From Microvirga lotononidis (GTDB lineage: Bacteria > Pseudomonadota > Alphaproteobacteria > Rhizobiales > Beijerinckiaceae), in the NCBI RefSeq assembly GCF_034627025.1, contig NZ_CP141050.1, positions 186,001 through 250,000 on the forward strand: a stretch of DNA of 64,000 nt, written 5' to 3'. The stretch's first letter is position 1. Each line of letters starts with the position of its first letter. Shown here one piece after another: positions 35,143 to 43,492 of the stretch. The notes below the pieces were generated by a model. It made no database searches, was not told where the DNA came from, and saw nothing but the letters and a program-made list of their open reading frames with translations. The position numbers and the translations under genes are program-made.

Positions 35143-35669
35143 GAATCTTCCGCGCCTCAGTCGATCAACCCTCAATTCGGGCGAAACCGGAGCGTAAAGC
35201 CAGAAGCAAACCTGGAGGGTTGCTCATGCAGTACGCTCGCTCGTTTCGCTTTTACCGTACCTGAGATGAACGGGAGCGAACCAGTCACGAAATGTGTCGG
35301 ATTCTAAGCTTGGCAATACCTGCTGGCGGGATGCCGCATGCATGACCATATGCCCGCCGGGTCGGACACATTGGGGTGCCCTGCCGGGCCGCATTTGCCG
35401 CACGCCATCCCTGCAACCCCGACCTCACGGCGCGGGCTCGGTTGCATCAACCGACTTCACCTCGACCAGCGCCTCGCGCTCCTGGTAGAGAACCTCGCCT
35501 GACGCAGGGCGGGCGCGGTTTCATGCATAACTTCAGCGACAAGCGTGCTTTGCTTGGACTTTCGGGGAAAGCCGGCGCATAGTGGGACCATCACCAGCCG
35601 GTCCGATACCATAGGCGCTGGTGGCAGAGAGAGACGTGTGCTCCCGCCTGCACCGCCAGGAGCATCGTC
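35143..35669. other. Intergenic region, no intact gene
   Basis: No start-supported gene in 527 bases. A minus-strand tail reading GEVLYQEREALVEVKS and ending at about 35435 looks protein-like and may be the remnant of a lost gene. Confidence 0.3.
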
Positions 35670-35864
35670 ATGGCGAAGACGTCCCCAAGGCCTGACGACA
35701 ACCCAGACGACACATCGCTCATCCAAGTCTCCTGGGAACTGGTCAAGCACTCACGCGAGTTGCTGGCCGCAACCAAGCCCCTCGTCGAACGCCGGCAGCA
35801 TTGGCCTGTTGTTCGAGACCAAGGACAGAAGTCAGACCATGCCCAATGCTTGGAAAGAACGTGA
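35670..35864 (+). CDS. Small hypothetical protein
   Basis: A 64-residue frame starting MAKTSPRPDDNPDDTSLIQV followed by a helical SWELVKHSRELLAATKPLVE. The first 45 residues look like a genuine small protein; the remaining part overlaps the next gene by 26 bases and is less convincing. A purine-rich stretch (CAGGAG) lies about ten bases upstream of ATG 35670. Family not recognised. Confidence 0.45.
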   Translation: MAKTSPRPDDNPDDTSLIQVSWELVKHSRELLAATKPLVERRQHWPVVRDQGQKSDHAQCLERT

Positions 35865-36090
35865 GGACCTTGTCAAGGCGGAAGCTGACATCACCGCAGG
35901 CGAGAAGCGCGTGAGCGAGCAGATCCTCCTGATCAAGGAACTGGCCCGGGATGGTCACGACGTGACCGCAGCCGAAAAGGTGCTCCAGAATTTTGAGGAC
36001 ACCCTGGAGCAATGGCGGTGGCACCGGCAGATCATCCTGGAGGAAATCGAGCGACAGGAAGGGCTGGGACACGACGACCCCGGCTCTTGA
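35839..36090 (+). CDS. Small helical protein, paralogue of 13447-13698
   Basis: An 83-residue protein (MPNAWKEREDLVKAEADITA, ending EIERQEGLGHDDPGS) that aligns without large gaps with its relative at 13447, including the central heptad-like EQILLIKELARDGHD. Both are charged and mainly helical; coiled-coil association is plausible. An AraC-type gene follows 79 bases downstream, as at the other locus. Confidence 0.65.
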   Translation: MPNAWKEREDLVKAEADITAGEKRVSEQILLIKELARDGHDVTAAEKVLQNFEDTLEQWRWHRQIILEEIERQEGLGHDDPGS

Positions 36091-36169
36091 GGTACACTCC
36101 TATCCGAACTGTCAAAAGGCTGTCCCATTCGAGCAAGCACGTCTCTCCGTCTTGTCGCAGCCTGACGCC

Positions 36170-36553
36170 ATGAAAATGCCGTCCCCTCGCAGGGCAGGCT
36201 TGCCCCAACCTCACAGTGGCCACCAATCGCTGGCCGGCGAGTTGCGGCGCATGCTCCATCACGAGCTCATCCAGGATACCTGTTCGGCGGAGAGGGCGGC
36301 CAGCTTCTATGCGGTGTCCCGCCGGACCCTGTGCCGGCACCTGACAGCCGAAGGCAGTTCGTTCCGACAGCTCACCACCGAGGTCCGCTGCGAGCTCGCC
36401 TGCCTGTTGCTCGCCGCGTCGAACCTGTCGCTCGGCCAGATCGCCGAGATCCTGAATTACGCCGAGCTCAGCGCCTTCAGCCGCGCCTTTCGCCGGTGGA
36501 CGGGCCAGAGTCCGTCGGCTTGGCGCAGCAGTGAGCGCGGGCTGGCAGGATAG
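36170..36553 (+). CDS. AraC-type DNA-binding domain protein, truncated
   Basis: About 127 residues consisting almost only of the C-terminal double helix-turn-helix: ERAASFYAVSRRTLCRHLTA, then LSLGQIAEILNYAELSAFSR and RRWTGQSPSAWRSS. It is closely similar to the end of the 359-residue regulator at 13980, but the ligand domain is missing. It could act as a small DNA-binding protein or be a remnant. Start and ribosome site are weak. Its end overlaps a second truncated relative on the other strand. Confidence 0.6.
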   Translation: MKMPSPRRAGLPQPHSGHQSLAGELRRMLHHELIQDTCSAERAASFYAVSRRTLCRHLTAEGSSFRQLTTEVRCELACLLLAASNLSLGQIAEILNYAELSAFSRAFRRWTGQSPSAWRSSERGLAG

Positions 36554-37001
36554 ACAGGACATTGGCCGCATGCGCGGCTCGCCACAGGCCTGGGGCTTGG
36601 CCGGACCATCCCCGGAACGCGCGGCTTAAGGCGCTGGCCTCCGAGTAGCCAAGAGCCGCCGCAATCTGGCCGAGCGACATCTCGGTGCCCTTGAGCAGAC
36701 AACAGGCCACCTCAAACCGAATCTCGTTCGCAAGGGTCCTGTAGCTGGTGCCGCGGCGCCTCGGGCGGCGGTCGACGGTGCGGCCGCTCATCGCCAGCAG
36801 TTCGGCCATGTGCTCCCGCGAACGCCGATGGTCCGTGAGCCAGGGACAGAGCAACCGCCGGATGCCGTCCGCCACCTCGGGGTCCAGAGCACCCGTCGTT
36901 CGCTCGGCCCGCTCCTCCAGCATGGCCAGGAGCAGCGGCTGCGCCCCAGGCCTTGGATCGGCCGTCGGCTCCGGCATGGACACATGCAAGTGGACCGTCA
37001 T
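36477..37001 (-). CDS. Second truncated AraC-type protein, convergent
   Basis: The minus strand gives about 174 residues from ATG 37001, with REHMAELLAMSGRTVDRRPR, SLGQIAAALGYSEASALSRA and FRGWSGQAPGLWRA, again matching the C-terminus of the 13980 regulator including LLLAMLEERAER before the HTH. The first recognition helix has lost the expected leucine-lysine after RR, and the tail after LWRA is read from the antisense of the neighbouring gene. It is probably decaying. The two fragments overlap tail to tail by 77 bases. Confidence 0.5.
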   Translation of the reverse strand: MTVHLHVSMPEPTADPRPGAQPLLLAMLEERAERTTGALDPEVADGIRRLLCPWLTDHRRSREHMAELLAMSGRTVDRRPRRRGTSYRTLANEIRFEVACCLLKGTEMSLGQIAAALGYSEASALSRAFRGWSGQAPGLWRAAHAANVLSILPARAHCCAKPTDSGPSTGERRG

Positions 37002-37228
37002 GAACGCTCCTGGGACAGGCCATCCTTGACCGGATGGCGGTCGGCTGAGACTGAGGTACTTGCAAAGGGAGCGCAATGCGCTCAAACGGTGCCTTTCCAG
37101 GTCAGTCACGCAGCCTCGAGTCCATTGATCGAAACGGCTTTCCACGACATTCGCGGTGCGGCACTTGCATACCGAAGGTTACGGGAAATACGTGGCTCAT
37201 GGGCGCGAGCTAAGGCAGGATCGGAGCC

Positions 37229-37405
37229 ATGCCCGACCGAGCCGAGCAAGTCGCCCGGATCCAGCAGCAGATCGTCGAAGGTGATCTGCGGATGTCCGCG
37301 CTTCGACAGGCAAGCCACCGCATCCTTGCGACAGCGCTGGCTCAGGCGACTTGGCCCTCCGGAAACCAACATTCCTGTCCCGCGTTACCCGACCGTAGCA
37401 GTTGA
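37229..37405 (+). CDS. Small hypothetical protein
   Basis: A 58-codon frame, MPDRAEQVARIQQQIVEGDL, with a helical, Gln/Ala-rich first part and an unstructured Ser/Pro end. AAGGCAGGA lies upstream of ATG 37229. It ends 18 bases before the DUF6766 gene, consistent with one transcript. No family recognised. Confidence 0.4.
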   Translation: MPDRAEQVARIQQQIVEGDLRMSALRQASHRILATALAQATWPSGNQHSCPALPDRSS

Positions 37406-37423
37406 GAGTGTGAGGTCAGGCGG

Positions 37424-38086
37424 ATGCGTCGGTTCCTGCGTGACAATGGGTTGTCGCTCACCTTGTTTGCCCTGTTCCTGGTCTCCTTCATCGGCCAAGC
37501 ACTCACGGGTTGGAGGGCCAACGCCGAGGAGCTCCGCCTACACGAGTTGCCTGAGATCGGCTTCCTCATGTACCTGACCAGCGGCCACTTCATCTCGGCG
37601 ACATTCGAGAACTGGGAAAGCGAATTCCTCCAGATGGCGACCTACGTGCTGCTCACCATCTTCCTGTTCCAGAAGGGCGCCTCGGAGTCCAAGAAGCCGA
37701 ACGAGGACAATCCCGAGGACGAGTCGCCCTCGGCGCATCGCGGCGATCCAGATGCACCGTGGCCTGTCCACCGCGGCGGCCTGCTGCTGAAGCTCTACTC
37801 GCACTCGCTCAGTCTTGCCCTTGTCACGCTGTTCCTCGCCTCGTTCTGGCTGCATCTGGCGGGGAGCACGCGCCGAATGAACGAGGAGGCTGTTCAGCAC
37901 CACCAGCCCTCGCAAACCATGATCGAGACGCTTGGGGATCCGCAGTTCTGGTACGAGAGCTTCCAGAACTGGCAAAGCGAGTTCCTGTCGATTGCCGTGC
38001 TGCTGGTGCTCGGCATCTACCTGCGCGAGCGCGGCTCGCCGGAGTCGAAGCCCGTCGCCGCTCCGCACACGATGACCGGACACTGA
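37424..38086 (+). CDS. DUF6766 family membrane protein
   Basis: A 220-residue protein with four hydrophobic helices in two similar halves: LSLTLFALFLVSFIGQALTG and LQMATYVLLTIFLFQKGASE, then LSLALVTLFLASFWLHLAG and LSIAVLLVLGIYLRERG. Each half also has a matching ATFENWESEFLQ / ESFQNWQSEFLS motif, so the protein is an internal duplication. This is the DUF6766 pattern, common in actinobacteria and Rhizobiales; function unknown. Confidence 0.8.
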   Translation: MRRFLRDNGLSLTLFALFLVSFIGQALTGWRANAEELRLHELPEIGFLMYLTSGHFISATFENWESEFLQMATYVLLTIFLFQKGASESKKPNEDNPEDESPSAHRGDPDAPWPVHRGGLLLKLYSHSLSLALVTLFLASFWLHLAGSTRRMNEEAVQHHQPSQTMIETLGDPQFWYESFQNWQSEFLSIAVLLVLGIYLRERGSPESKPVAAPHTMTGH

Positions 38087-38181
38087 GACCAACCTCCCCA
38101 TTCGGGATCGATGATGCTCATGACCGGATCTGGAGCGGCCCTATATCAGCGATACCTGCATGAAGGCCTGAGGCCGGCGCC

Positions 38182-39156
38182 ATGCTGACGATCGACCGCG
38201 ACGAGGCCGGAACGGTGCGCGAGAGCGCCTCCCTCGACCTGCCGAAGGCGGTGATCTGGATCGACCTGCTCGATCCGACTGCCGACGAGACGGCCTTCGT
38301 CGAGAGCCGCACCCACATCCAGGTACCCTCGGCCGCGGAGTTAAGCGAGATCGAGGCCTCGAGCCGGCTCCAGGTCAGGCGGGGCATCATCTATCTGAGC
38401 ACCCCGATTCTCGCCCACAGCGACACGCCCGACGCCTTCCTGTCCCCGGTCGGGTTCATCCTGTCGCCCACGGTGCTGGTGACGGTACGCTTCGCCAAGC
38501 TGGTGACCTTCGATCTGGTGGCGCAGCAGATCCACGACGATCCGACCTTGGCCAGCAATGTCGGGGTGTTCACCGCCCTGCTCGAGGCGATTGTCGACCG
38601 CGGGGCCGACGTGCTGGAGGGGCTGCGGGGTGAGCTCGACCGGATCTCCCGCAAGGTCTTCCACGGCAATCCGATCCATCTGAGCCATGCCGTCCGGTCC
38701 ACCAACACCTTGCGCCTGACCTTGAGTGCCGTCGGGGCCATCGGCGAGCGGGTGTCGCAGGCGCGCGACGTCATGCTGGGGGTGGGCCGGATCGCCTCGT
38801 TCGCCCATGACATCGGCGAGGAGTGGATCACGCCGGAGTTCAAGGTGCGGCTCCGGGCCGTGATGAAGGATGTGGCCTCTCTCAACGAGTACGAGGCGCA
38901 CCTGTCGGGCAAGGTGCAGTTCCTGCTCGATGCGGTGCTGGGCTACATCACGATCGAGCAGAACGACCTGTTCAAGGTGCTGACCATCGCCTCGGTGGTG
39001 GGGATCCCGCCGACGCTGATTGCCGGCATCTACGGCATGAACTTCAAGGTCATGCCCGAACTCGACTGGGCGTGGGGCTATTCGTTCGGGCTGGCCCTGA
39101 TCCTGGTCAGCGCCGTCATTCCGCTGATCTGGTTCAAGTGGCGGGGCTGGTTCTAG
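38182..39156 (+). CDS. CorA-family magnesium/divalent cation transporter
   Basis: A 324-residue protein with the CorA layout: a soluble N-terminal domain, a long helix (VLEGLRGELDRISRKVF), and two C-terminal membrane helices joined by the signature GMN motif in LIAGIYGMNFKVMPELDW. The basic end WFKWRGWF is also typical. It forms pentameric channels in relatives. The gene stands alone; 94 bases separate it from DUF6766. Confidence 0.92.
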   Translation: MLTIDRDEAGTVRESASLDLPKAVIWIDLLDPTADETAFVESRTHIQVPSAAELSEIEASSRLQVRRGIIYLSTPILAHSDTPDAFLSPVGFILSPTVLVTVRFAKLVTFDLVAQQIHDDPTLASNVGVFTALLEAIVDRGADVLEGLRGELDRISRKVFHGNPIHLSHAVRSTNTLRLTLSAVGAIGERVSQARDVMLGVGRIASFAHDIGEEWITPEFKVRLRAVMKDVASLNEYEAHLSGKVQFLLDAVLGYITIEQNDLFKVLTIASVVGIPPTLIAGIYGMNFKVMPELDWAWGYSFGLALILVSAVIPLIWFKWRGWF

Positions 39157-39287
39157 CGTGGGTCCAGCGCCCGCCGTCGGCCATGGTGGATGCCCGACGC
39201 AACAGCCCCGAGCGCCGCATGGCAGCCGAGCCGGGCCAGCACAGGCAGCCCCATCGGACGGATGGGGCTGCGGCAACCGCGCTGCGG

Positions 39288-39464
39288 TTACTTCTTCAGC
39301 GTATCCTTGATGCTGCCCATCGCGTTCTGGGCCTTGCCCTTGGCTTGGTCCATCTTGCCCTCGGTCTGCATCTTGGTGTCGCCGGTCAAATCGCCGGCGG
39401 CTTGCTTCATCTTGCCGCCCGTGCGGGTGGCGGCGCCTTTCACACGATCTTTGTCCATCGCCAT
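39288..39464 (-). CDS. CsbD-family stress protein
   Basis: The 58-residue protein MAMDKDRVKGAATRTGGKMK, then QAAGDLTGDTKMQTEGKMDQ, is a CsbD-like small general-stress protein, hydrophilic and intrinsically flexible. An ideal ribosome site (AGGAGGGAG) precedes ATG 39464. Its molecular role is unknown; relatives are induced by stationary phase or general stress. Confidence 0.9.
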   Translation of the reverse strand: MAMDKDRVKGAATRTGGKMKQAAGDLTGDTKMQTEGKMDQAKGKAQNAMGSIKDTLKK

Positions 39465-39507
39465 GGCTCCCTCCTGGGGAGAACCGACGCGGCTGTGCGT
39501 CAGGGAA

Positions 39508-39803
39508 TCAACCGCTCCCCGGTCGCGCTCGTTCCCTGGCGAAGTGTGAATGAGGTGCATGAGGTGCTGGTTTGCGGCGATCAATCCTCATCGACGCGGT
39601 GACCGCGCCGACCTGATCGTCGTGCTCATTCCGCACCTCAATGACGACATCGCTGAAATCGCCCTTCGCCAGATGATCCGTCCCGATCTCGGCGGCCGAG
39701 CGTGCCGCCCCCAGCATGGCGGCGTCCACGCTGCCGAACTCGGTGCCCTCGTCGTCACGCAGGAGGTCATGCCGTCCCGGACATCGAAGAAGTAGCGGGC
39801 CAT
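39508..39803 (-). pseudogene. DUF6894 protein, one frameshift
   Basis: From ATG 39803 the minus strand starts as a normal DUF6894 protein (MARYFFDVRDG). At about 39771 a base is missing from a G run, after which the family continues in another frame with HDLLRDDEGTEFGSVDAAM, RSAAEIGTDHLAKGDFS and VVIEVRNEHDDQVG. The reading ends at 39508. Apart from this single indel the gene looks complete, so a sequencing error is possible. Confidence 0.7.
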
Positions 39804-39926
39804 GGCGGCCTCCTCGCGGACACCAAGGCAGTATACCACAGGGCCTGTCGGGACACGGCACGGATCCGGGGGATGACAGGCCGGATCGGCAGGCCGTCTG
39901 CCGGGACAGCGATGAAGGGGAGGCGC

Positions 39927-40141
39927 ATGCCGGAAGTCGCGAGAGCCTGCGCCGCCTGCCACGGCGCCGGAACCGTGCGGTGCAACAAGTGCGGTAGGGA
40001 AGGGGCAGTGGAAGGCCTGGACCTCGTCCGGCACAGGTGCTCCGTCGGCGGTGGATCGGGGGCCTGCAATGCCAAGCCTGCGGCGGCACGGGGCACGTCC
40101 CGGACGGGCAGCCGGAGGCATCGGGCCCGCGGTCCGCCTGA
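39927..40141 (+). pseudogene. DnaJ-type zinc-finger small protein, one frameshift
   Basis: After a good ribosome site (GGGGAGG) ATG 39927 gives RACAACHGAGTVRCNKCG, two CxxC pairs spaced as in the DnaJ cysteine-rich domain. A third Cys region follows (RHRCSVGGGS), then the frame shifts near 40060 and a fourth pair appears in LQCQACGGTGHVPDG, ending at 40141. Two zinc sites would be formed if the frame were restored. Function would be protein or RNA binding; no J-domain is present. Confidence 0.55.
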
Positions 40142-40192
40142 AGCGGAGCGGGAACCGTCGCCGCACGGTTCCGGTTACCTCAGCAGCCAAGC

Positions 40193-41401
40193 ATGTCGCT
40201 TGTCCATCGTCGAGGAGGTGCCGTTTCCGTCATGTCGGCCGTCACGCCCCCGCGTCAGGATCCGAAACAGAGCCGGACAGGCTCCGCAACGGCCACCATG
40301 CTGGCCATCGTCGCCGGCTGGGCACTGGTCCGCCTCGTCGCCAATGGGCGGGGACATCCCGCGGAGGCGAGGGATCGCCGGGCCACCCCGGCCCGTGGCC
40401 GACGGCCCGGCCAGGAGAGCGACCCGCAGCATGCCCCACCCCAGGCGGCGAGCGAGACGAGGCGCGGGCGCGAGGCCGACACACCGACGCAGATCCCGAC
40501 ACTCGGCTGGAAGGACATCCTGTGGCGTACCTGGGAGGAGTTCGGCCAGGACCGCATCATGTCGGTGGCCGCCGGCGTGACCTACTACGCATTGCTGGCC
40601 ATCTTCCCGGCCCTTGCGGCACTCGTCTCCATCTACGGCCTCTTCGCCGACCCTGCCACGATCCAGGACCATCTTAACGCGCTCTCGGGCGTGCTGCCGG
40701 GCGGGGCGACCGAGGTCATCGGCGATCAGGTGAAGCGGATTGCCTCGAAAGGCGGCGGCACGCTGGGCTTCAGCTTCGTCATCGGTCTGGCAATAGCATT
40801 GTGGAGCGCGAACGCCGGCATGAAGGCCATCTTCGATGCGCTGAACATCGCCTACGACGAGGAGGAGAAGCGGAGTTTCATCCGGCTGAACCTTCAGTCG
40901 CTGGCGTTCACGCTCGCGGCGATCGGCTTCATCCTCTTGGCCCTGGGCAGCATCGTCGTGCTGCCGATTGTTCTCGACTTCGTCGGTCTCGGCAGCGGGA
41001 TGGAATGGCTGCTCTCGCTCGCCCGCTGGCCGATCCTCCTGGCCGCGGTGGTTGCGGGGCTGGCGGTGCTCTACCGCTACGGCCCGAGCCGCGACAAGGC
41101 GGAGTGGAAATGGGTGACGCCGGGCGGCCTCGTGGCCGCCGTGCTGTGGCTGGTCGGCTCGATGCTGTTCTCGTGGTACGTGGCCAACTTCGGCAGCTAC
41201 AACGAGACCTACGGCTCGCTCGGCGCGGTGATCGGCTTCATGACGTGGATCTGGATCTCAAGCATCGTCGTGCTGCTCGGGGCAGAGTTGAACGCCGAGA
41301 TGGAGCACCAGACGGCAAAAGATTCCACGGAAGGGCCGCCACAGCCCATGGGAAGCCGCGGGGCGACCATGGCCGACACCGTCGGGGCCGCGAAGGCCTG
41401 A
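40193..41401 (+). CDS. YihY/BrkB-family membrane protein
   Basis: A 402-residue protein. After a Pro/Arg-rich N-terminal extension with one possible helix (ATMLAIVAGWALVRLVA), the YihY core starts at LGWKDILWRTWEEFGQDRIM and contains six helices, including AAGVTYYALLAIFPALAALV and GAVIGFMTWIWISSIVVLLG, ending with GAELNAEMEHQT. These proteins were once called ribonuclease BN or virulence factor BrkB; they are inner-membrane proteins of uncertain role. An alternative start is ATG 40232, behind GAGGAGG. Confidence 0.88.
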   Translation: MSLVHRRGGAVSVMSAVTPPRQDPKQSRTGSATATMLAIVAGWALVRLVANGRGHPAEARDRRATPARGRRPGQESDPQHAPPQAASETRRGREADTPTQIPTLGWKDILWRTWEEFGQDRIMSVAAGVTYYALLAIFPALAALVSIYGLFADPATIQDHLNALSGVLPGGATEVIGDQVKRIASKGGGTLGFSFVIGLAIALWSANAGMKAIFDALNIAYDEEEKRSFIRLNLQSLAFTLAAIGFILLALGSIVVLPIVLDFVGLGSGMEWLLSLARWPILLAAVVAGLAVLYRYGPSRDKAEWKWVTPGGLVAAVLWLVGSMLFSWYVANFGSYNETYGSLGAVIGFMTWIWISSIVVLLGAELNAEMEHQTAKDSTEGPPQPMGSRGATMADTVGAAKA

Positions 41402-42166
41402 GGGCCGATCCCGACCCGCGACAGGGTTGCTGGCACGGATCCGCCATCGGCCGCCGCGACACGAACCGTCCATGCGGCTTCCAATCGGAACGTACGGGCG
41501 ATCAGTGGCCGACTTGGCGAGTGCCGAAGGCCGGCTCCGCCTCCTGACGGCGGTCTTAGCCCATGAACACGCCCTGGCCCCGATGGGGCCGATGCCGCGG
41601 CGGATGCACTGAGCCGGAGGTCGCGGCCCAGTCGCTACCCAGCAACGTCGTATTGCCCGGGGGCGAAAGCGAATGCCGGGTTTTCCGCGGCCCCGTTTCA
41701 CATGGGTTAGGGCGGCCCCGCCCGGTCGGGTGCATGCTGACTATCGAAGTGGGGTGGCGTTCACTGCGGGTTTTCTCAAGCCGCCCCGCTCACGTTCCCG
41801 GCTGGGACGCGCACCCGCCGCGGCTCCGGCTGAAAGGGAGGCTGAGATCGACATACCGCCTGGGCCGAGACCGCCTCTCATGTCTTCCCATCCAGAGGCT
41901 CATGTCCCGGCTCCACAATTCGAGCCTTTTTGACCGGGTCATCCGGAACACCGTCAGTGACGTGTGACCTGCGGGTCACCACGGGCCCGTCGCATAAGCG
42001 TCCGGGCCCGTTCCGTGCCGGCCGCCCGACCAGGGTGAGAGGGTTTCCGGAGATGGATCACGCCCTTCCCAGCAAAACTTGGCCCTGTCCTCGAACAAGG
42101 GGCGGCATCCCAGGGTTTTAGCCTCCAGCCACTCACCGTCCCGTCCCGTGATCGCAGGGGATTCCG
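41402..42166. other. Long intergenic region, no clear gene
   Basis: In 765 bases no frame has recognisable homology. A 46-codon frame from ATG 41472 (MRLPIGTYGRSVADLASAEG) has protein-like composition but no ribosome site. The region is rich in short G and C runs. It separates YihY from the sensory cluster and may carry the promoter of the latter. Confidence 0.35.
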
Positions 42167-42346
42167 ATGCCCCGCTACTACTTCCACCTCCGCTCCAAGG
42201 AACGGTTCGTCCGGGACACGGAAGGGGGCGATAAGGTCGCGGCGGAACTGCACGGCGTTCTCCTGCATGAAACCAGGGCAGGCTGCTGCGGGACCGTGGC
42301 GGTCACGGACGAGGGCGATCGGATCATCCATGTCACGTCGCACTGA
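42167..42346 (+). CDS. DUF6894 family protein, short
   Basis: A 59-residue protein starting MPRYYFHLRSKERFVRDTEG, the DUF6894 signature, and ending TVAVTDEGDRIIHVTSH. It is shorter than the copy at 15795. Its stop overlaps the most upstream start of the following kinase gene by 17 bases, so translation of the two may be coupled. Confidence 0.7.
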   Translation: MPRYYFHLRSKERFVRDTEGGDKVAAELHGVLLHETRAGCCGTVAVTDEGDRIIHVTSH

Positions 42347-43355
42347 GAGGATGGACAACGCTGGGACCAGCAACGCCCTCAGGGCCGAGCTGGCGGATCT
42401 GCACGCGCTGTTCCGGCAGGCGCCCGGCTACATGGCGGTCCTGCGGGGACCGGACCACGTCTACGCGCTGGTCAACGACGCCTACCGGCGCACCGTCGGC
42501 GAGCGCGACCTGATCGGCAAGCCGGTGCGCGAGGCCATGCCCGAACTCGCAGGGCAGGGCTTCTTCGAACTGCTCGATGAAGTCTATGCGACCGGAAAGC
42601 CCTTCGTCGGGCACCAGATGCCGGCCAAAGTCCAGCGGCAGCCGGATCGTCCTGTCGAGGAAATTTTTGTCGACTTCATCTATCAGCCGATCATCGGCGT
42701 GGACGGGCAGGTCTCCGGAATCTTCGTCGAAGGCAGCGACGTCACGGACCGGGTCCGCGCGGCCGAGTACCAGCAACTGCTGCTCAATGAGCTCAACCAT
42801 CGGGTCAAGAACACGCTCGCCACCGTGCAGTCGATCGTGTCGCAGACGCTGCGCAACGCGCCCACCCCGCCCGAGGCGCGGACCCTGATCGAGCAGCGCA
42901 TGATCGCCTTGTCGCGCGCCCACGACGTGCTCACCCGTGAGAAGTGGGAGGGGGCGGAGCTGCCCGCGATCATTGACCAGGCACTGCTGCCCTTCCGCGA
43001 CGCGGAGCATGACCGCTTTCAGGTGAGCGGGCCCGAACTCCGGCTGTCGCCGCGGGTGGCGCTCGACCTGGCCATGGCGTTGCACGAACTGGGCACCAAC
43101 GCCGTCAAGTACGGCGCCCTGTCGAATGCCTCCGGCACGGTCAGCGTCACCTGGGAGGTGGATCGCGGGGGCATGCCGCCCCGCCTCAGGCTGCGCTGGG
43201 AGGAGCACGGCGGCCCGCCGGTCGCGCCGCCCGGCCGTCGCGGCTTCGGCACACGGCTGATCGAGCGCAGCCTGGCACAGGACCTGGGCGGTGAAGCCCG
43301 GATCGAGTTCGCTCGTTCCGGCATCGTCTGCACGATCGACACCCCGGTCGCGTAG
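42330..43355 (+). CDS. PAS-domain HWE/HisKA_2 histidine kinase
   Basis: About 341 residues. One PAS domain (LFRQAPGYMAVLRGPDHVYA to GIFVEGSDVTDR) is followed by the HWE-type dimerisation helix LLLNELNHRVKNTLATVQSI, whose histidine is the phosphorylation site, and an ATPase domain (MALHELGTNAVKYGALS, then RRGFGTRLIERSLAQDLGG). This class is typical of Rhizobiales and often signals to PhyR-type or single-domain regulators. Starts at 42330 or 42351 are both possible. No transmembrane segment, so it is cytosolic. Confidence 0.9.
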   Translation: MSRRTERMDNAGTSNALRAELADLHALFRQAPGYMAVLRGPDHVYALVNDAYRRTVGERDLIGKPVREAMPELAGQGFFELLDEVYATGKPFVGHQMPAKVQRQPDRPVEEIFVDFIYQPIIGVDGQVSGIFVEGSDVTDRVRAAEYQQLLLNELNHRVKNTLATVQSIVSQTLRNAPTPPEARTLIEQRMIALSRAHDVLTREKWEGAELPAIIDQALLPFRDAEHDRFQVSGPELRLSPRVALDLAMALHELGTNAVKYGALSNASGTVSVTWEVDRGGMPPRLRLRWEEHGGPPVAPPGRRGFGTRLIERSLAQDLGGEARIEFARSGIVCTIDTPVA

Positions 43356-43492
43356 GCCTCCGGCCCGGGAAGGCTCGTCCGAGTGTGGCTTGATCTGTCT
43401 CAATGCCGCACGGGCCGGCACATGCCTTATGAGCCGCCTTCGTGCTACATGCCCCCGAACCGCACTCATCGCTCCTGCCATCCGACGACCCG

